Positions 63,329 through 64,000 of a stretch of DNA of 64,000 nt are shown piece by piece. Under the pieces are notes generated by a model. The model saw only the letters and a program-made list of their open reading frames with translations. It was not told where the DNA came from and ran no database searches. Position 1 is the first letter of the stretch, and every line of letters starts with the position of its first letter. The translations under genes were made by a program, and so were the position numbers. The DNA lies in assembly GCF_002197665.1 (NCBI RefSeq), contig NZ_NBBJ01000007.1:31605-95604 (forward strand). The letters are read 5' to 3'. The DNA is from Sphingomonas mucosissima (GTDB taxonomy: Bacteria > Pseudomonadota > Alphaproteobacteria > Sphingomonadales > Sphingomonadaceae).

Positions 63329-63964
63329 TTACTTCTCGGCAAAGTAGGTAAAGCTGCGCGCCTCATTAGCTGGCAGGTCAAACGGGAGGATCCAACCTCT
63401 TTCACTCCTATGGGCACCCGCCGGTGTCCCCTTGATTCCGAATGGAAGCGTTAGCTCGGCTTTTACCGCCGTAGTCCGCGCGCTGTTGCTATCGATCCGC
63501 CACTGCTCGCCCCTCTCGCTTTGCGCGACGAGAGTGCGCGTCCAGGTCACGTCGGGGCTCTCGCCGAATGGAAGCGAAATCTTCTCGCCAACCGCCAGAT
63601 CGTCGATCGGGGCCTCGCCGGCGAGCAGCTCGCGCCCAGCGCGGCGCGCGAAAAGCGCCACGGTCCCGGCCGGCAGCGGCACGCCCAGCCCCTGCGTTTC
63701 AACGTTGCGGGCGCGCAGCTCGAACGGCGTGGGCCGAACGGTGCGCCCCGTTAGAACGGCACCTGCGGCATCAAGGAGGTACACGCGCTCGAAGCTGGCC
63801 GCGGGCTGCACGAGCATAGCAACCTGCTTCTGCGCTTGGGCCGCGACATTGACCCGCATCGGCACCCGATACAGCTTCAGGTCACCCAGCGCCTCGACCT
63901 GCGCCTCCGCGAGCGCGGGCGCCGCAGCCGCCAGTGTCAATGGCAGCAAGGCCCAGCGCAGCAC
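63329..63964 (-). CDS. Secreted hypothetical protein (211 aa)
   Basis: Signal peptide LRWALLPLTLAAAAPALAEA followed by a beta-rich domain (LKLYRVPMRVNVAAQAQKQV, FERVYLLDAAGAVL, GLGVPLPAGTVALFARRAGR, PIDDLAVGEKISLPFGES). The style resembles DUF4139-type beta domains, but it lacks the larger parent protein, so I leave function open. Start is GTG 63964, three bases after the stop of the gene running in from the right edge, so they are co-transcribed. Confidence 0.65.
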   Translation of the reverse strand: MLRWALLPLTLAAAAPALAEAQVEALGDLKLYRVPMRVNVAAQAQKQVAMLVQPAASFERVYLLDAAGAVLTGRTVRPTPFELRARNVETQGLGVPLPAGTVALFARRAGRELLAGEAPIDDLAVGEKISLPFGESPDVTWTRTLVAQSERGEQWRIDSNSARTTAVKAELTLPFGIKGTPAGAHRSERGWILPFDLPANEARSFTYFAEK

Positions 63965-63967
63965 CGC

Positions 63968-64000
63968 TCAGTACCGCGTATCGAACGTTGCCGTCAGATC
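63968..64000 (-). CDS. C-terminal end of a gene cut by the window edge
   Basis: Only the last ten residues are visible (DLTATFDTRY, then TGA). Its position, three bases before the GTG of the secreted hypothetical protein, suggests the same operon. No function can be given. Confidence 0.5.
   Translation of the reverse strand, partial: DLTATFDTRY

Overview
The window reads as chromosome of a GC-rich aerobic alphaproteobacterium, most likely Sphingomonas or a close relative in the Sphingomonadaceae. This is inferred from six TonB-dependent receptors (TBDRs) in 64 kb, a DUF3489/DUF2924/large serine recombinase cassette, a GTTC-N7-GTTC SOS box of the alphaproteobacterial type, the MesX/MesD methionine pair, and degenerate intergenic repeats. 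There are no rRNA genes, no CRISPR array and no confident tRNA. The region is accessory or niche-adaptation DNA: transport, hydrolases, regulators and many decayed genes.

0.3-10.7 kb: a secreted SNase/Excalibur nuclease, a sphingomonad-type hypothetical gene, an IS5 scrap, then an ester-utilisation block (two TetR regulators, a secreted alpha/beta hydrolase, a DUF3089 lipase-like protein, a type-B carboxylesterase and a large TBDR). Four sites in this block share a CAGTC...GACTG-like inverted repeat. 10.7-14 kb: an aldo/keto reductase remnant, an SOS box in front of a 30-residue membrane protein, and the DUF3489-DUF2924-recombinase operon. 14.5-18.7 kb: a dicarboxylate/glutamate-type symporter, a frameshifted gene, and a divergent aldo/keto reductase/LysR pair.

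19-29.3 kb: an iron-chelate (siderophore) import locus: AraC regulator, TBDR, methyltransferase, MFS permease, then a tightly overlapping TBDR, binding lipoprotein, FecCD permease and ATPase. No siderophore synthesis genes are present, so scavenging of foreign siderophores is the simplest reading. 29.3-34.6 kb: a DUF5829-like lipoprotein and a Tat-exported PLP enzyme divergent from a TBDR. 35.3-41.5 kb: an ECF sigma factor, FecR, STN-domain TBDR and PhoD phosphatase in one direction, with a PHO-box-like sequence upstream; this looks like a phosphate-starvation organophosphate uptake system with surface signalling.

41.9-44.3 kb: a 16-bp perfect palindrome and a cobalamin riboswitch precede mesX and mesD, an oxygen-dependent, B12-independent methionine synthase. 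This would be repressed by B12. 44.5-48.3 kb: a LysR gene broken by one nonsense codon, an NmrA-family reductase, gene scraps, repeats and a membrane protein. 49-52.8 kb: a P450 divergent from two SDRs, one with a lipoprotein signal, and a broken [2Fe-2S] subunit gene. 53-58 kb: a secreted glycerophosphodiesterase with its own TBDR, and a TetR gene. 58-64 kb: an IS6 scrap, a small Gly-rich ORF, a tRNA-like scrap, an acyltransferase scrap, an SGNH-type lipoprotein, a Tat-exported SDR whose catalytic lysine is arginine, and a secreted hypothetical protein at the right edge.

All family assignments are from reading the translations and recalling family motifs; no database search was run.
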